Shown in pieces: positions 4,939-5,358 of a stretch of 5,358 bases of DNA. The notes beneath the pieces are model-generated. The model saw nothing but the letters and a program-made list of their open reading frames with translations. It was not told the DNA's origin and did not search any database. Origin of the DNA: a bacterium (lineage in GTDB: Bacteria > Vulcanimicrobiota > Xenobia > RGZZ01); NCBI GenBank assembly GCA_021782195.1, contig JAJXVI010000218.1, positions 1-5,358 on the forward strand. The letters are read 5' to 3'. Positions within the stretch are counted from its first letter, which is position 1, and each line of letters starts with the position of its first letter. Made by a program: the position numbers and the translations under genes.

Positions 4939-5241
4939 GTGATGATCATCAATATTGTTCGTATGCAGAACGGCAATCCCGACCCTCAGCAGATTGTCGC
5001 CCGTGCTGACATCGGCAAGGAGGGTGTGCAGCTCGACGTTTTTGAGCCCAGTCTGCACGATGACCTCCAGAACCTGTTCACCCAGCCTCTCCCGCGCTTC
5101 GGTCCCGGCGGTGCGATGCCCGGCGGCCAGTCGATTGATGCAGTGTCGACCTTCAAGCCGTGGGAACCGGAGGGACTCAAGCTCATTCCGCCACGCCTTA
5201 CCACGATGGGGCTTGGGTATACCGTGCCCGACAAGAAGTAA
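4939..5241 (+). CDS. Small conserved-looking protein of unknown function, cassette partner
   Basis: This 100-aa protein follows the metalloprotease gene after 33 nt and is the last gene before a strong hairpin. The purine run AGAGGAAAGAG (4924-4934) serves as its ribosome binding site. GTG 4939 and ATG 4942 are adjacent in-frame starts and differ by one residue, so the exact start is uncertain. It opens with a short hydrophobic strand (MIINIVRM), continues with acidic helical sequence around 'SLHDDLQNLF', a Gly/Pro-rich loop (55-63), and a C-terminal block with KPWEPEGLKLIPPRL and MGLGY. There are no cysteines, no signal peptide and no membrane segment. I do not recognise the family. Its position suggests an accessory, immunity or delivery-adaptor role for the upstream protease, but nothing in the sequence proves this. 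Confidence 0.85.
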   Translation: MMIINIVRMQNGNPDPQQIVARADIGKEGVQLDVFEPSLHDDLQNLFTQPLPRFGPGGAMPGGQSIDAVSTFKPWEPEGLKLIPPRLTTMGLGYTVPDKK

Positions 5242-5253
5242 CGGGCAAGGTCG

Positions 5254-5308
5254 GCCATTGCGCCCGGTTGGCTCCTGGCGTTTCGCCGGGCGCAATGGCG
5301 ATGATTTT
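5254..5308 (+). terminator. Perfect 14-bp-stem hairpin terminating the cassette
   Basis: GCCATTGCGCCCGG (5254-5267) and CCGGGCGCAATGGC (5286-5299) are perfect reverse complements around an 18-nt loop. A T4 run (5305-5308) follows after GATGA. It begins 12 nt after the TAA of the 100-aa gene. The long GC-rich stem fits a rightward terminator, although the T-tract is short and displaced by five bases. No T-run exists on the other strand. An inner GGCG-TTT-CGCC hairpin (5277-5287) could compete with the outer stem. Confidence 0.7.
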
Positions 5309-5358
5309 CCATGTCCGTTTTACTGGCATACCGATATGCTCCTGGCGTGCAGCTTCGC
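5309..5358. other. Right-edge intergenic sequence with a small dyad
   Basis: GCATA (5326-5330) and TATGC (5335-5339) form a 5-bp dyad with a 4-bp centre. TATGCT at 5335-5340 could be a -10 element but lacks a good -35. An 11-bp string GCTCCTGGCGT at 5338-5348 also occurs in the terminator loop (5271-5281). Short open frames reach the window end on both strands without ribosome binding sites, so no gene can be called. Confidence 0.25.

Noticed and set aside
5301..5358. Open frames from ATG 5301 and ATG 5311 reaching the window end
   Set aside because: Neither has a ribosome binding site, both begin beside the terminator, and fewer than 20 codons are visible.

Overview
This window comes from a GC-rich bacterium whose phylum I cannot fix. 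Lysine is rare in the proteins (5 of 575 residues in the malic enzyme, 9 of 685 in the large downstream protein), GGAGG-type Shine-Dalgarno sequences precede the genes, and TTG/GTG starts appear to be used. A beta/gammaproteobacterium or an actinobacterium would both fit. No phage, transposase or RNA gene is visible.

Layout. Bases 1-43 hold the first 14 codons of a leftward gene with a strong Shine-Dalgarno sequence. Bases 44-437 are an unusually structured intergenic region. It has two copies of a 37-bp direct repeat separated by two perfect hairpins, a 17-bp palindrome of TetR-operator type lying on a plausible sigma70-like promoter, and a leader with two further small hairpins. Bases 438-2165 encode a full-length malic enzyme of the MaeA/SfcA type. 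Bases 2302-5241 form a three-gene rightward cassette that looks like one transcription unit and ends at a perfect 14-bp-stem hairpin (5254-5299).

The cassette is the most interesting part. Its central gene (2848-4905) encodes a cysteine-free protein of about 685 aa with an HEAGH zinc-metalloprotease motif. A Tyr-x6-Glu motif follows, set in a 'Y-x3-N-x2-E-x-F-A-E' context that matches the active site of anthrax lethal factor (peptidase family M34, ATLF domain) with the same Tyr-to-Glu spacing. After the protease come a Pro/Ala-rich linker and about 140 residues of glycine-zipper-like hydrophobic segments. No N-terminal signal peptide is visible. The flanking genes encode an acidic helical protein (175 aa, upstream, 18 nt away) and a 100-aa protein of unrecognised family (downstream).

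My interpretation, which is inference, is a toxin/effector cassette: a possible chaperone or adaptor, a lethal-factor-like metalloprotease effector carrying a membrane-interacting module, and a small accessory or immunity protein. The delivery route is not visible here. A contractile injection system, type VI or type VII secretion system elsewhere would be candidates. The malic enzyme is ordinary central metabolism and is probably unrelated apart from adjacency.
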